Below are positions 7,360-15,117 of a stretch of 22,527 nt of DNA, piece by piece. Location: NCBI GenBank assembly GCA_009885445.1, contig VFKQ01000028.1, forward strand, positions 1-22,527, given 5' to 3'. Position 1 is the first letter of the stretch; each line of letters begins with the position of its first letter. The notes below the pieces were generated by a model. It saw nothing but the letters and a program-made list of their open reading frames with translations. It made no database searches and was not told the DNA's origin. Position numbers and translations under genes: made by a program. Source of the DNA: Anaerolineaceae bacterium. GTDB lineage: Bacteria; Chloroflexota; Anaerolineae; Anaerolineales; Villigracilaceae.

Positions 7360-7973
7360 TCCCAATGCGGGTCATCAAAACGCACCAGCCGCCAGTTGTG
7401 CTGATCTGGGTCGTAGACAAAATCTGCAAAGGTGGTGTTGGCAAACATAAAACGCGGACCGTTATGATGCGCCTGCGGGGCGATGCTCAAAATGGAATAC
7501 ATGGCCATGTTTAAAATTCCGCCATGCGCAACGACGAGATAACGCCCGGGCGGACGATCCAAAATAGACTGGATGCCGCGCCCCGCGCGCAGATACACTT
7601 CGAGCCTGCTTTCACCCGTCTCGCCATAGCGCGTATAGGGCGTCGTAAAATTGGGACGTTCGATTTGGGCAATCTCATCAGAACGCATTCCTATAAATTG
7701 TCCATTGTCCATCTCCGTCCACAGCGGCTCAACCGTCAGCGGAATATTCAGCGCGGCGCAAACAATTTCAGCGCTTTCTTTTGCGCGTACCAACGGGCTG
7801 GCCAAACAAAGATCATAGCCAATCTGCTCAACGCGCCAATATTCAGCCAGAGCGCGGGCCTGCGCGCGGCCTTTATCCGTCAATGGAAAATCCGCCTGCC
7901 CTTGAAAACGATTTTCGAGATTGCCCACCGACTCGCCGTGGCGCACAAAGGTCACAAAATAGGAACTGTTCAT
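7347..7973 (-). CDS. Histidine phosphatase family protein (phosphoglycerate mutase-like)
   Basis: A 208-residue, cytoplasmic branch-1 histidine phosphatase. The phospho-accepting His is in VRHGES (10-15). The second half of the active site is VVAHGG (147-152). The acid/base Glu is probably E87 in WTEMDNGQFIGM, and R63 in SPLVRAKESA fits the phosphate pocket. The full set of catalytic residues is present, so a working phosphatase is likely. Cofactor-dependent mutase activity is less likely because the long mutase insertions are missing. Start ATG 7973 overlaps the TGA of the large membrane protein gene by 4 bases (ATGA), so translation is coupled and this is the last gene of the tight array. 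Possible substrates include a sugar phosphate made by the array or an alpha-ribazole phosphate-like metabolite; nothing here decides between them. The C-terminal codons run into a heptamer repeat. Confidence 0.9.
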   Translation of the reverse strand: MNSSYFVTFVRHGESVGNLENRFQGQADFPLTDKGRAQARALAEYWRVEQIGYDLCLASPLVRAKESAEIVCAALNIPLTVEPLWTEMDNGQFIGMRSDEIAQIERPNFTTPYTRYGETGESRLEVYLRAGRGIQSILDRPPGRYLVVAHGGILNMAMYSILSIAPQAHHNGPRFMFANTTFADFVYDPDQHNWRLVRFDDPHWESEQ

Positions 7974-10051
7974 GGGTCACCTTCCAAAACCGGGCAGGCG
8001 CTTAATTTCAAAATGGTGTCGCGGATATATTTTTTCGCGGCGTCAGTTGCGGGCGCTTCAAGCGCGAGACGTTGCCAGACGGCGCACAGCGCGGGAGCGA
8101 GCAAAGGCATGGCGTTCGCCGTTTTGAGAGTCAACTCACGCGCCTCTTTCTCGCGCCCGAGGCGGGCATAAGCCTCGATGAAGGGTAGGTACTCTGAAAG
8201 GTCATCGGGTCTAAAAGTTGCCGCGATGGCTTCGTCACCGAGGCGGGCCACTTCGGCCCAGTCGCCAAACTGACGGGCCAGGTCTGCCTTCTCAAAATAG
8301 TAACACCACGTGTGCGCAGGCTCGGGGCCAAAAATGGATTCGGGCATGGATGCGTCAGATGACTCTTGAACGACTCGCACATTCGACGCGGGCAACACCG
8401 CGGCGGCCCGACGCCCGAGGAGCGGGATACCTGCTTCGACGAGGGCACCCGCTTGAAGGTCCGCTAGAGGCGCGAGCGGAAGGTGCGAATCGTAGATCGG
8501 GTCGAGAATCCGCAAGCAGGAGGGCGGCGCGAATTGAGTCATCAGTAATTTATCGGGCGAGATGTTAAAGTCGCTGGTAAAAAGTTGGCCGGAAATCGGA
8601 GTTGCAAATTGCATCGTGGTTGAGTTGAAGCTCAGGCGCGTGGCCAGCGAGACTTGCATGACGAGTGGCGCGCCGCTGAGATGCGGAAAAAGAATCCAGT
8701 TGGTGGGGAAGGCCATGGCGTCGTCGTCGGTGAACGCGAAGGGCGGACGTTCGATGAGAATGGCCGTGCCGTTTTGCAATGCGGGCACACGCCAATAGAA
8801 TTGCCAGAAATATGATTTTTGCAATTTCCAATCTTCGCGAAAATAAAATGCGTTTTGAATTTGCGCGCCGATGGCCAATGCAATCAGCAAGCCCGCGAAA
8901 AAAATGCGCCACGAAAAATGCGTCATGCGTTCGAGCGCGGCGGCAAGTAACAGCGCGACAGCGAAAGCGAAAGGTTGTGTGAAGCGGTCGTCGGGAAATT
9001 GCAGGCTGACATTTAAACGCGCGACATAAAATGGAATGCCCGCAGTGAGCAAACCCATTGCGCCGAGGGCCAGCCATTGATTCGATTTATTGTTTGTTGT
9101 GGCTGGCGCATCTTCGCTGGCTTGCATGTGCCGCGCAAAAAATGTCAGCGCGAATGCGCCGCCGATAGACAAGGCCCAATAAATAAAAGTGAGGCGTGCG
9201 CCCATTAACGCGGCGGGCGGCATGTGCAAGGAGTTGACCCACGCGGCGAAGACAGCGTTCCAAATCGCGCCGACGAGTTGAGACGGCAAAGCCTGCAACG
9301 CGCCGAGCGGATTCGCAACCGCGCTGGCCGCATACAGCGTGGACTCGTAGAAAAATCCGCGCCAGATGATGAAGGTCAATACGACCAGCGCGTAAGGCAG
9401 ATAATGTCTGAATAGTTTTTGCAGGCGCGGTTTATTTTCTTGAATCGATTCGCCGAGGATGAACCAGAAAAATAGCGGGCGCAATAATTCAAGCCCGAAG
9501 AAATATTCAACCGAAAAAATGTTGAGCGCAGAAAGTGTCAGCGCGACGACAATGAGAACACCGCGTTTGATCTGCGTGTACTGCGCGCGCAAGGCCATGA
9601 TCGAAAGGCTGAGGGAGGCAAAGAAAATTGCGAGGTTGAGCGAGTAATGTCCGTAGGCGATGGCGATGGAGTGCTGACTAAAGCCCGGATATAACAAGGC
9701 GAAGAGCGCGGCCCAAAAAGCAAAACGCGGCTGTGTCGGCCAGGTTAAGCGCAGGCACCACCAAAATCCCAGCGCGGCGAGCCAGCGCATGATCAGCGCA
9801 AAGATTTGCCAGCTCAACGGATTTGTGCCGAGGAGCGCGGTAGTAGTCACATAAAAATATCCCCATAGCGGACGCGCATGGTTGAAATAATCAATCAGTC
9901 CCTGCGGGCCGGTGAACTTTGCCAGCCAGATCACGCCCCAGTCGTCCCAGGCGTAACCTTGTTGCGTGGCGAAGAGTCCATACGCGGCGAGGGTGGCGAT
10001 GAGCAGGGCCAGCGGCGCGCCCCACCATGAAGAAGCAACGCGCCGAATCAT
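7970..10051 (-). CDS. GT-C-like membrane protein with C-terminal TPR-like domain
   Basis: A 693-residue protein. Residues 1 to about 415 hold about 11 hydrophobic helices. The first extracytoplasmic loop has YAWDDWGV (33-40), an acidic pair where GT-C glycosyltransferases place their catalytic/metal Asp, followed by HARPLWGYFY (58-67). Residues about 430-560 form an extracytoplasmic segment. Residues 575-693 form a helical, tetratricopeptide-like tail, starting GPEPAHTWCYYFEKADLARQ and containing two helix-turn-helix units about 35 residues apart. The likely role is transfer of a lipid-linked sugar, or building of an envelope glycan, with the tail as a protein-binding platform. The C-terminal module appears typical of Anaerolineae homologues, from memory rather than a search. 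Start ATG 10051 overlaps the GT2 stop by 4 bases; the stop overlaps the phosphatase start by 4. Confidence 0.7.
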   Translation of the reverse strand: MIRRVASSWWGAPLALLIATLAAYGLFATQQGYAWDDWGVIWLAKFTGPQGLIDYFNHARPLWGYFYVTTTALLGTNPLSWQIFALIMRWLAALGFWWCLRLTWPTQPRFAFWAALFALLYPGFSQHSIAIAYGHYSLNLAIFFASLSLSIMALRAQYTQIKRGVLIVVALTLSALNIFSVEYFFGLELLRPLFFWFILGESIQENKPRLQKLFRHYLPYALVVLTFIIWRGFFYESTLYAASAVANPLGALQALPSQLVGAIWNAVFAAWVNSLHMPPAALMGARLTFIYWALSIGGAFALTFFARHMQASEDAPATTNNKSNQWLALGAMGLLTAGIPFYVARLNVSLQFPDDRFTQPFAFAVALLLAAALERMTHFSWRIFFAGLLIALAIGAQIQNAFYFREDWKLQKSYFWQFYWRVPALQNGTAILIERPPFAFTDDDAMAFPTNWILFPHLSGAPLVMQVSLATRLSFNSTTMQFATPISGQLFTSDFNISPDKLLMTQFAPPSCLRILDPIYDSHLPLAPLADLQAGALVEAGIPLLGRRAAAVLPASNVRVVQESSDASMPESIFGPEPAHTWCYYFEKADLARQFGDWAEVARLGDEAIAATFRPDDLSEYLPFIEAYARLGREKEARELTLKTANAMPLLAPALCAVWQRLALEAPATDAAKKYIRDTILKLSACPVLEGDP

Positions 10052-11001
10052 TTTTTATTTTTCTCTGCGGGTTTAATTATATAGACGGGTCTTTGCTTTA
10101 CTTCCTGAAAAATATAACCCACGTACACGCCGATAAAGCCGAGCAGAATCATCAAGATTCCGCCGACCAGTAGAATGCCAAACATGAGCGAACTCCAGCC
10201 CCGCTCGAGGTCCGCGATATTGCCGCTGAGCCAGACCCAAATAACATAGGTCATTTGAATCAACGCGAGCAAAAGCACCACGCCGCCGAGGCTGAGTCCC
10301 ACGTATAGCGGCGCGAGCGAAAACGAGAAGAGCGCGTCCATGGCCAGGCGGAACATTTTGCGAAGTGAGTATTTTGATTTCCCGCCGACGCGCTCTTCCT
10401 GATGATACGGCAGGATGGCGCTTTTGAATCCGATCCACGAGACCATGCCGCGCAGGAAGCGATGATATTCGGGCATGTCCGTCAGCGCGTCTACGGCAGG
10501 GCGCGAGAGGGCGCGAAAGTCTGCGGCTCCGGGGAGAACTTGTGTGCCGGAGATGAAATTCAAAATTTTGTAGAACGTACCCGAGGTCCATTTTTTGAAC
10601 GGGCCGACGCGCGCGTCGTGCATGCGTTGGGCCTGTACCACGTCGTAACCCTGCGCCACGAGGGCCAGCATTTGGCGAATCATTTCGGGCGGGTGTTGTC
10701 CGTCGCCGTCGAGCGAGATGACGATGTCGCCGGTTGAGGCGTCGAGACCCGCCGTCAGCGCGGCCTGGTGGCCGAAGTTGCGACTGAGCGTCAGGACGCG
10801 TATGCGTTTATCCTTTTTGGCGAGCGCGATTAGGTCGTCGGCGCTGCCGTCGCTGGAGCCGTCGTCTATGTAAATAAAATTAAAAGTTTGGGGAAGTTTA
10901 TCTATGGCGGCGCGGGTGCGCGCGTGCGTTTGGGCGATGATGCCTTTTTCGTTGAAGACAGGAATGATGAGATCAACTGTGGTTTTTTTGGGGGAGGGCA
11001 T
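10048..11001 (-). CDS. GT2 family glycosyltransferase, polyprenyl-phosphate type (DPMS/GtrB/ArnC-like)
   Basis: A 317-residue membrane-bound glycosyltransferase. The GT-A catalytic domain (about 8-225) has DLIIPVFNEKG (10-20), IDDGSSDGS (45-53), LSRNFGHQAALTAGLD (72-87), the metal-binding LDGDGQHP (97-104), and GGKSKYSLRKM (206-216), typical of dolichol-phosphate-mannose-synthase-like enzymes. Two C-terminal membrane helices (about 232-258 and 271-297) match the GtrB/ArnC type. Such enzymes move a sugar from a nucleotide donor to undecaprenyl phosphate on the cytoplasmic face; a GT-C enzyme then uses the lipid-linked sugar outside, and such a candidate is the very next gene (4-base overlap). 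The gene has its own extended -10 box 7 bases before ATG. It is 42 bases downstream of the PH-like gene. The sugar is unknown. Confidence 0.9.
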   Translation of the reverse strand: MPSPKKTTVDLIIPVFNEKGIIAQTHARTRAAIDKLPQTFNFIYIDDGSSDGSADDLIALAKKDKRIRVLTLSRNFGHQAALTAGLDASTGDIVISLDGDGQHPPEMIRQMLALVAQGYDVVQAQRMHDARVGPFKKWTSGTFYKILNFISGTQVLPGAADFRALSRPAVDALTDMPEYHRFLRGMVSWIGFKSAILPYHQEERVGGKSKYSLRKMFRLAMDALFSFSLAPLYVGLSLGGVVLLLALIQMTYVIWVWLSGNIADLERGWSSLMFGILLVGGILMILLGFIGVYVGYIFQEVKQRPVYIIKPAEKNKK

Positions 11002-11008
11002 GGGCGGG

Positions 11009-11017
11009 ATTCTACCA
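11009..11017 (-). promoter_or_regulatory. Extended -10 (TGGTAGAAT) placed for a leaderless transcript of the GT2 gene
   Basis: On the minus strand TGG-TAGAAT ends 7 bases before the ATG at 11001. Transcription would then start at or next to the A of ATG. There is no Shine-Dalgarno sequence (the spacer is cccgccc) and no clear -35 box. Confidence 0.45.
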
Positions 11018-11043
11018 GCAGGCGACAGAAGCGGCTACTACGA

Positions 11044-11952
11044 TTATAGAGGCGCGGTCACAAGGAATAGCACAGCCAGCAGAAACAACAATCCGCTTAA
11101 TGCGCCGGAGGCCCATAAGAGCACGGCCAGGGGACGATTGTCTGCGTCGCGATAGAGAAAGAGTCCCGCCATGAGACCGGCGCTGAATAGCACTGCGCTC
11201 AACACGGGCAGGAGGATTAATTGCACCGAGGGGACGGGTTCGAGCGGCAGGCCAGCGGCGTCGAAGCCGAGCGGGACAGTGGTGAGCGCGGGGACGAGGA
11301 ACGTCACCCAGGCAATCAGTCCGAGATTTAGCAGGATTCCCATCAGCCACAGGAAACGCACGCTGGAATTTTCCCAAGCGCGCGCGAGCATGAACGAGGG
11401 ATATTGCGAAACAGCATCTGCGGGAAGCAGACTGCCTAATTCGGTGGAGCGTCGAAAGGTGTTGAGGAAGGCATTTGCATTCGCGGGCGAAATGGCGTAG
11501 ACGCGTTTGGGCGTTGCGATGATCAGCAGGTCTTTGGTTTGCGCGGCGATAAACTCGACGGGGCCAACGTCTACGTGGCGACGGATGCCGAGGAGGGCGC
11601 CGGGCAGGCTAAAGCTGGGGGTTTGAAGCGCGGAGGTTAAATCCGTCGCGGGGCGAATCCATTCAATGTCCGTTAGGGGAATGTCTTCGACGCGCAGTCC
11701 CCAATAGATGGCGAGGCTGTCGCGGTCAAGCACATAGTCGGCGCGCAAAAGTGAAAAGGCGCGATAGCCAAAAAATGGAAGCGGCGGAAGCGCGATGAAC
11801 AGGAGCAGAATATAAATGAGCAGTGTTGGACCAACCGGCGCGCGGGTGAGGCTGTACAACGTCCACACCGCGAGGGCGGCGAAGGCGAGGATGATCAAGC
11901 CATGCACGAACAGGCCGAGTCGTTTGGGCGGCGCGAAGGAACCAGTGTTCAT
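11044..11952 (-). CDS. Membrane protein with bacterial PH-like domain
   Basis: A 302-residue protein with five predicted membrane helices: about 13-35, 42-63, 200-222, 243-267 and 276-299. Between helices 2 and 3 a cytoplasmic domain (about 68-172) has the look of a bacterial pleckstrin-homology-like fold: ADYVLDRDSLAIYWGLR (71-87), IPLTDIEWIRP (91-101), FIAAQTKDLLIIATPKRVYA (134-153) and a closing helix from about 156. The 'i..i.W.......i.....i..i' strand pattern fits the bPH families. No catalytic motif is visible, so a structural or regulatory role in the membrane is most likely. Its ATG overlaps the stop of the aminotransferase gene by 4 bases, so it belongs to the same transcript. The exact function is unknown. 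Confidence 0.7.
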   Translation of the reverse strand: MNTGSFAPPKRLGLFVHGLIILAFAALAVWTLYSLTRAPVGPTLLIYILLLFIALPPLPFFGYRAFSLLRADYVLDRDSLAIYWGLRVEDIPLTDIEWIRPATDLTSALQTPSFSLPGALLGIRRHVDVGPVEFIAAQTKDLLIIATPKRVYAISPANANAFLNTFRRSTELGSLLPADAVSQYPSFMLARAWENSSVRFLWLMGILLNLGLIAWVTFLVPALTTVPLGFDAAGLPLEPVPSVQLILLPVLSAVLFSAGLMAGLFLYRDADNRPLAVLLWASGALSGLLFLLAVLFLVTAPL

Positions 11953-13127
11953 GATTCGTTCACGACCTCACGAATCATTTGACAAACATATTCGACTTGC
12001 TCCTCGGTCATGACGCCGCTGAATGGAATCGCGAGTCCGCGCGCGCCCAAATCTTCGGTGACGGGGAAGTCGCCGGCGCGCCAGCCAAATTTTTCGACCA
12101 TGTAAGGTTGTAAATGAATCGGCGCGAAGTACGGGCGCACTGCCACGCCGCGCGCGTCAAGTTTTTTGGCGGCGGTGTCGCGATTAATTTTTTTATCAAA
12201 GCGGATGACGTAGACGAACCACGACATGCGTGTGGTGGATGGCTCGATGAACAGCACTTCGACGCCGGGAATCTCGCTCAATCTCGATTCGTACCACGCT
12301 GCAACCTGCTCCCGTTTCGAGAGCAGGGACTCCAGCCTTTGCATTTGCGCGTACCCCATCGCGGCGGACATTTCGTCGATGCGATAGTTGTAGCCGAGAT
12401 GGGTGTGTTGCAACCAGGTGTCGCCGGGCGCACGGCCCTGATTGCGCAGGGCGCGCATGAAGTCGGCGGCTTTGTCGTCGTCCGTGATGATCAGGCCGCC
12501 TTCGCCGGTGGTGATTTGTTTGTTGGGGTAAAACGCAAAGACGCCGTATTCGCCCAGCGTGCCGGCGGGCTGGCCTTTGTAGGTTGCGCCGAGGGCCTCG
12601 CACGAATCTTCAATTACGGTGAGACCATGTTCGCGGGCCACGGCGTTGATGGCGTCCATGTCAGCGGGTTGGCCGAAGACGTCGACGGGCAGGATGGCTT
12701 TCAATTTGTTTGAGGATTGGTAATTGGTAAATGGTAATTGGCGCGGTAGATATTTTTCGATGTTGCGCGCGGCATCCGCGACTAACTCGGGGTTGATGTT
12801 GCCGGTTTTTGGGTCAATGTCCACGAAGATGGGAATCGCGTTTTCGAAGAGCAGGACATTCGACGAGGCCACGAACGAAAACGGCGTGGTGATGACCAGG
12901 TCGCCGGCGCCGATGCCCGCCGCGCGGACGCAGAGGTGCAGGCCCGCCGTCCCCGAGTTGACGGCGATAGCGTGCTTCGCGCCAGTGAGGTCACAAAAAG
13001 TTTTCTCGAAGGCGGGCGTGAATTTGCCCATGCTCAAATTGGGCGTGTTGATCACTTCGATCACGGCCTGACGGTCGGCGTCGGTTAAATCGGGGGAGGA
13101 CATTGGAATTTTGATTTGAGGAGTCAT
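11949..13127 (-). CDS. DegT/DnrJ/EryC1/StrS family PLP-dependent sugar aminotransferase
   Basis: A 392-residue, cytoplasmic fold-type I aminotransferase that typically moves an amino group from glutamate to a keto nucleotide sugar. Visible landmarks are AIAVNSGTAGLHL (53-65) for cofactor phosphate binding, PFSFVAS (82-88), ILPVDVFGQPADMD (145-158), VIEDSCEALGA (171-181) with the pyridine-binding Asp, and FAFYPNKQITTGEGG (197-211), where K203 should form the PLP Schiff base. LGYNYRIDEMSAAMGYAQ further on is also typical. Residues about 121-143 form a longer loop than in ArnB/WecE-like relatives, and 8 of them are encoded by a 7-bp tandem repeat (12716-12743). There are ATGA overlaps on both sides. 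Next to a GT2 and a GT-C-like enzyme, an amino-sugar destined for the envelope is the likely product; the specific sugar is unknown. Confidence 0.92.
   Translation of the reverse strand: MTPQIKIPMSSPDLTDADRQAVIEVINTPNLSMGKFTPAFEKTFCDLTGAKHAIAVNSGTAGLHLCVRAAGIGAGDLVITTPFSFVASSNVLLFENAIPIFVDIDPKTGNINPELVADAARNIEKYLPRQLPFTNYQSSNKLKAILPVDVFGQPADMDAINAVAREHGLTVIEDSCEALGATYKGQPAGTLGEYGVFAFYPNKQITTGEGGLIITDDDKAADFMRALRNQGRAPGDTWLQHTHLGYNYRIDEMSAAMGYAQMQRLESLLSKREQVAAWYESRLSEIPGVEVLFIEPSTTRMSWFVYVIRFDKKINRDTAAKKLDARGVAVRPYFAPIHLQPYMVEKFGWRAGDFPVTEDLGARGLAIPFSGVMTEEQVEYVCQMIREVVNES
12716..12743. repeat. Tandem 7-bp repeat (ATTGGTA), four units, inside the aminotransferase gene
   Basis: Units are attggta, attggta, aatggta, attggcg. 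Read on the coding strand it contributes QLPFTNYQ (130-137) to the enzyme without breaking the frame. The period and style equal the intergenic heptamer arrays at 7272-7359. Confidence 0.85.
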
Positions 13128-13612
13128 TTTATATACACCAAATAGATGTCCTTGATAAAGGCGTAGGATGGGTCTTGCTCGTTGACCATGAGTTTTACAA
13201 ACTGCCCGTTTTTCAGCAAGCGGGCCTGATCGATCCCTTTGACGCGGTTGCGGAATTGGTACATGTGCTCATCGAAAGTGTATTCGTACTCAAAGACGAA
13301 ATCCCCGCGGCGTTTGCCTGTGCCGATGGTGATGATCTTGATGATTTGCCCAAGCACTTCGCGTCCATTTTGAAACGCGGAGCGAATCATCATGTAACGC
13401 CGGCTAAAGAAGAACAATCCCAGCGGGGTGCATAGCGCGGCGAAAGCAAAAATGAACAGTGACCATTCGCGCTCAATGAGGCTGTCAATTAAGCCGATGA
13501 CCCACACGCCAAAGGTCATCACAAAAAGATTTTGCGAGAGGTAATCTGTGGAGATGATCTGAAAGAAGGTGGGGATGGGTTTGTTGGGCACGCGGTAGAT
13601 TTTATCATCCAT
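13124..13612 (-). CDS. Small two-helix membrane protein with a beta-rich domain (DUF3592-like)
   Basis: A 162-residue protein. Two membrane helices (about 27-45 and 51-69) are separated by the polar hairpin IEREW. The C-terminal half (about 78-162) looks like a small beta domain: NGREVLGQI (82-90), FVFEYEYTF (105-113), YQFRNRV (118-124), LLKNGQFVKLMVN (132-144) and the end motif DPSYAFIKDIY (147-157). The 'G..v.G.i ... y.Y...g..y ... G..v.v.vnp.nP..a.i' pattern resembles the DUF3592 type, whose role is unknown. Its stop overlaps the aminotransferase ATG by 4 bases, which argues that it is a real gene of this operon. Start ATG 13612 follows the 90-base gap after the amine oxidase gene, which contains a 9-base-type inverted repeat. 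There is no clear Shine-Dalgarno sequence. No enzymatic residues are seen. Confidence 0.7.
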   Translation of the reverse strand: MDDKIYRVPNKPIPTFFQIISTDYLSQNLFVMTFGVWVIGLIDSLIEREWSLFIFAFAALCTPLGLFFFSRRYMMIRSAFQNGREVLGQIIKIITIGTGKRRGDFVFEYEYTFDEHMYQFRNRVKGIDQARLLKNGQFVKLMVNEQDPSYAFIKDIYLVYIK

Positions 13613-13615
13613 CCA

Positions 13616-13670
13616 ACCGCCAAGGCGGCCAAGGTGATTTGAAAATTTGGCGAAATGGAGGCTTGGCGGT
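13616..13670. repeat. Inverted repeat of the 9-base-period family
   Basis: accgccaag (13616-13624) is the exact reverse complement of cttggcggt (13662-13670). The adjoining gcggccaagg looks like a degenerate second unit. It fills most of the gap between the amine oxidase and the small membrane protein genes and leaves little room for a normal leader. Confidence 0.65.
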
Positions 13671-13702
13671 GAAAAGATGTTGCGGGTAAGGAAATTGGAA
13701 TC

Positions 13703-15043
13703 TTATTCACTTCTTTCCATCATCTCCCGCGCCGCGCGCTGACCGCTTTCCACCGCGCCTTCCATGTAACCTTGAATGACGCTGGCATGTTCGCCGGCGA
13801 AATACAATCGGCCCGCAGGGCTGAAGAGTGCGTCCCAGTGTTTTGTGATGTCTTGTGGATGAAATGCCAGATACGAGGCGCGGATGTTTGCGTCGTTGTT
13901 CCAGGCTTTTGTTTCGGCGCGCATAACCAAATCGCGTGTGCCCGGAAAATATTTATCCACTTCGTTAATGGCGACTTCGATGCGTTCAGCATCGCTTAAG
14001 GCGCTGAATGTTTCAGCGGGTGCGCCGCCGGTGTAGACGGTTAAGATTCCGCTCTCGCCGCTTTGCTCGCTGGTGGCTTCCCACGAATGCCCGAGCGGAC
14101 GGTCATTGATGACGCGCCCGTTCCAATCGTGTTCGCGCCAGAAGCGGCGGCTGTATTGAATCAGCACTTTGGTCACATTGCCGTAATGCAGTTCATGAAT
14201 CATCGCGTGATGCGCGGGCGGCAGGGGAGTGGGGAAATTAATTTCGCGCGCCACCGTCAGCGGCGCGGTGAGTATGCAAAAATCAGATTCAAAAATTTCC
14301 CCGTTAATGGTTTGCACAATTACTTTGTCGCTGCGCGCGTCAATCAAAACTACGCGCGCGTTGAGTCGCACATCCGGCAATGTCGCCGCCATTGCGCGTG
14401 GCAGTTGGTCATTGCCGCCACGAATGCGATACGACTTGAAGTCGGCGCGCGGGTCGCTGTAGTAGAGCGCCGCGTTGCGCGCCAAATCGAGAAGCGAAAA
14501 ATTTTCCACTTCCACGGTGTACTCGGTGCGCATGCGCGATTCAAAACCAAGTTTTGCATGTGGATTAATATCCAGCGTCGCCAGCCATTGCGCCACGGAC
14601 TGCTCGTCCAGCGCCCGAGCGTTTTGCCCACTATTCGGTCGCGCCGCATCTGGAAGCTGGTCGGCCAATTTGGCGACTGCCTCCCAGAGACGTTCGGACT
14701 CGGCTTCAAAGTCGAAGCCCCAATATTTTGAGTCGTCCGTGAAACCTGCACGGCCATCAAAGAACGCAAAATATTTTGCGCTGGCGTTCCAACTGACATC
14801 CAGCACGTCGAGAGTCAAATTAAATTGTTTGCACAGTGAAATTAATCGCTCGTGAAAATCTTCGATAAACTCGCCGCCCGCTTCGGCGATTTGTCTGTGG
14901 GCGAAGTTGCGGTTCGTCAGCACGCGTCCGCCCACGCGGTCAGCGGATTCGAGCACCGTGACTTTGTGCCCGGCGCGGTGTAATTCAAGCGCGGCGGCGA
15001 GTCCCGCCAGGCCTGCGCCGATGATGGTGATGGATTTTGTCAT
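13703..15043 (-). CDS. Flavin-containing amine oxidase (FAD-dependent oxidoreductase)
   Basis: A 446-residue protein of the monoamine oxidase/flavin amine oxidase family. The N-terminal FAD-binding motif is ITIIGAGLAGLAAALELHRA (5-24), with E32 at the end of the second strand for ribose binding, then the family's RVGGRVLTNR (36-45). The C-terminal FAD block is YFAGEHASVIQGYMEGAVES (414-433). K292 in HYGNVTKVLIQY (286-297) fits the conserved Lys near flavin N5. The enzyme would oxidise an amine, or a related C-N or C-C bond, with release of peroxide; the substrate is not evident. There is no signal peptide, so it is cytoplasmic or peripheral. It sits between bactofilin (60-base gap, containing 7-base repeats) and the small membrane protein (90-base gap). 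It is less tightly linked than its neighbours. The start ATG lacks a Shine-Dalgarno sequence. Confidence 0.9.
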   Translation of the reverse strand: MTKSITIIGAGLAGLAAALELHRAGHKVTVLESADRVGGRVLTNRNFAHRQIAEAGGEFIEDFHERLISLCKQFNLTLDVLDVSWNASAKYFAFFDGRAGFTDDSKYWGFDFEAESERLWEAVAKLADQLPDAARPNSGQNARALDEQSVAQWLATLDINPHAKLGFESRMRTEYTVEVENFSLLDLARNAALYYSDPRADFKSYRIRGGNDQLPRAMAATLPDVRLNARVVLIDARSDKVIVQTINGEIFESDFCILTAPLTVAREINFPTPLPPAHHAMIHELHYGNVTKVLIQYSRRFWREHDWNGRVINDRPLGHSWEATSEQSGESGILTVYTGGAPAETFSALSDAERIEVAINEVDKYFPGTRDLVMRAETKAWNNDANIRASYLAFHPQDITKHWDALFSPAGRLYFAGEHASVIQGYMEGAVESGQRAAREMMERSE

Positions 15044-15051
15044 GGGGAAAA

Positions 15052-15079
15052 AGAGAGTAGAGAACGGAGAGTAGTGATT
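15052..15079. repeat. Tandem 7-bp repeat (AGAGAGT type), four units
   Basis: Units are agagagt, agagaac, ggagagt, agtgatt, in the 60-base gap between bactofilin and the amine oxidase gene, 8 bases before the latter's ATG. The units are more degenerate than in the other heptamer arrays. Confidence 0.6.
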
Positions 15080-15094
15080 AGGTGGTGGAAAAGT

Positions 15095-15117
15095 ACACGG
15101 GACTCAAGGTCCCGTGT
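15095..15117 (-). terminator. Hairpin overlapping the bactofilin stop codon, weak terminator candidate
   Basis: acacgggac (15095-15103) pairs perfectly with gtcccgtgt (15109-15117) around a 5-base loop. On the minus strand only a short acttttcc tail follows, so termination would be partial. The hairpin includes the last codons and stop of the bactofilin gene. Confidence 0.4.

Noticed and set aside
14063..14731. 222-residue plus-strand open frame antisense to the amine oxidase gene
   Set aside because: Shadow of a certain gene; no start signal or domain evidence.
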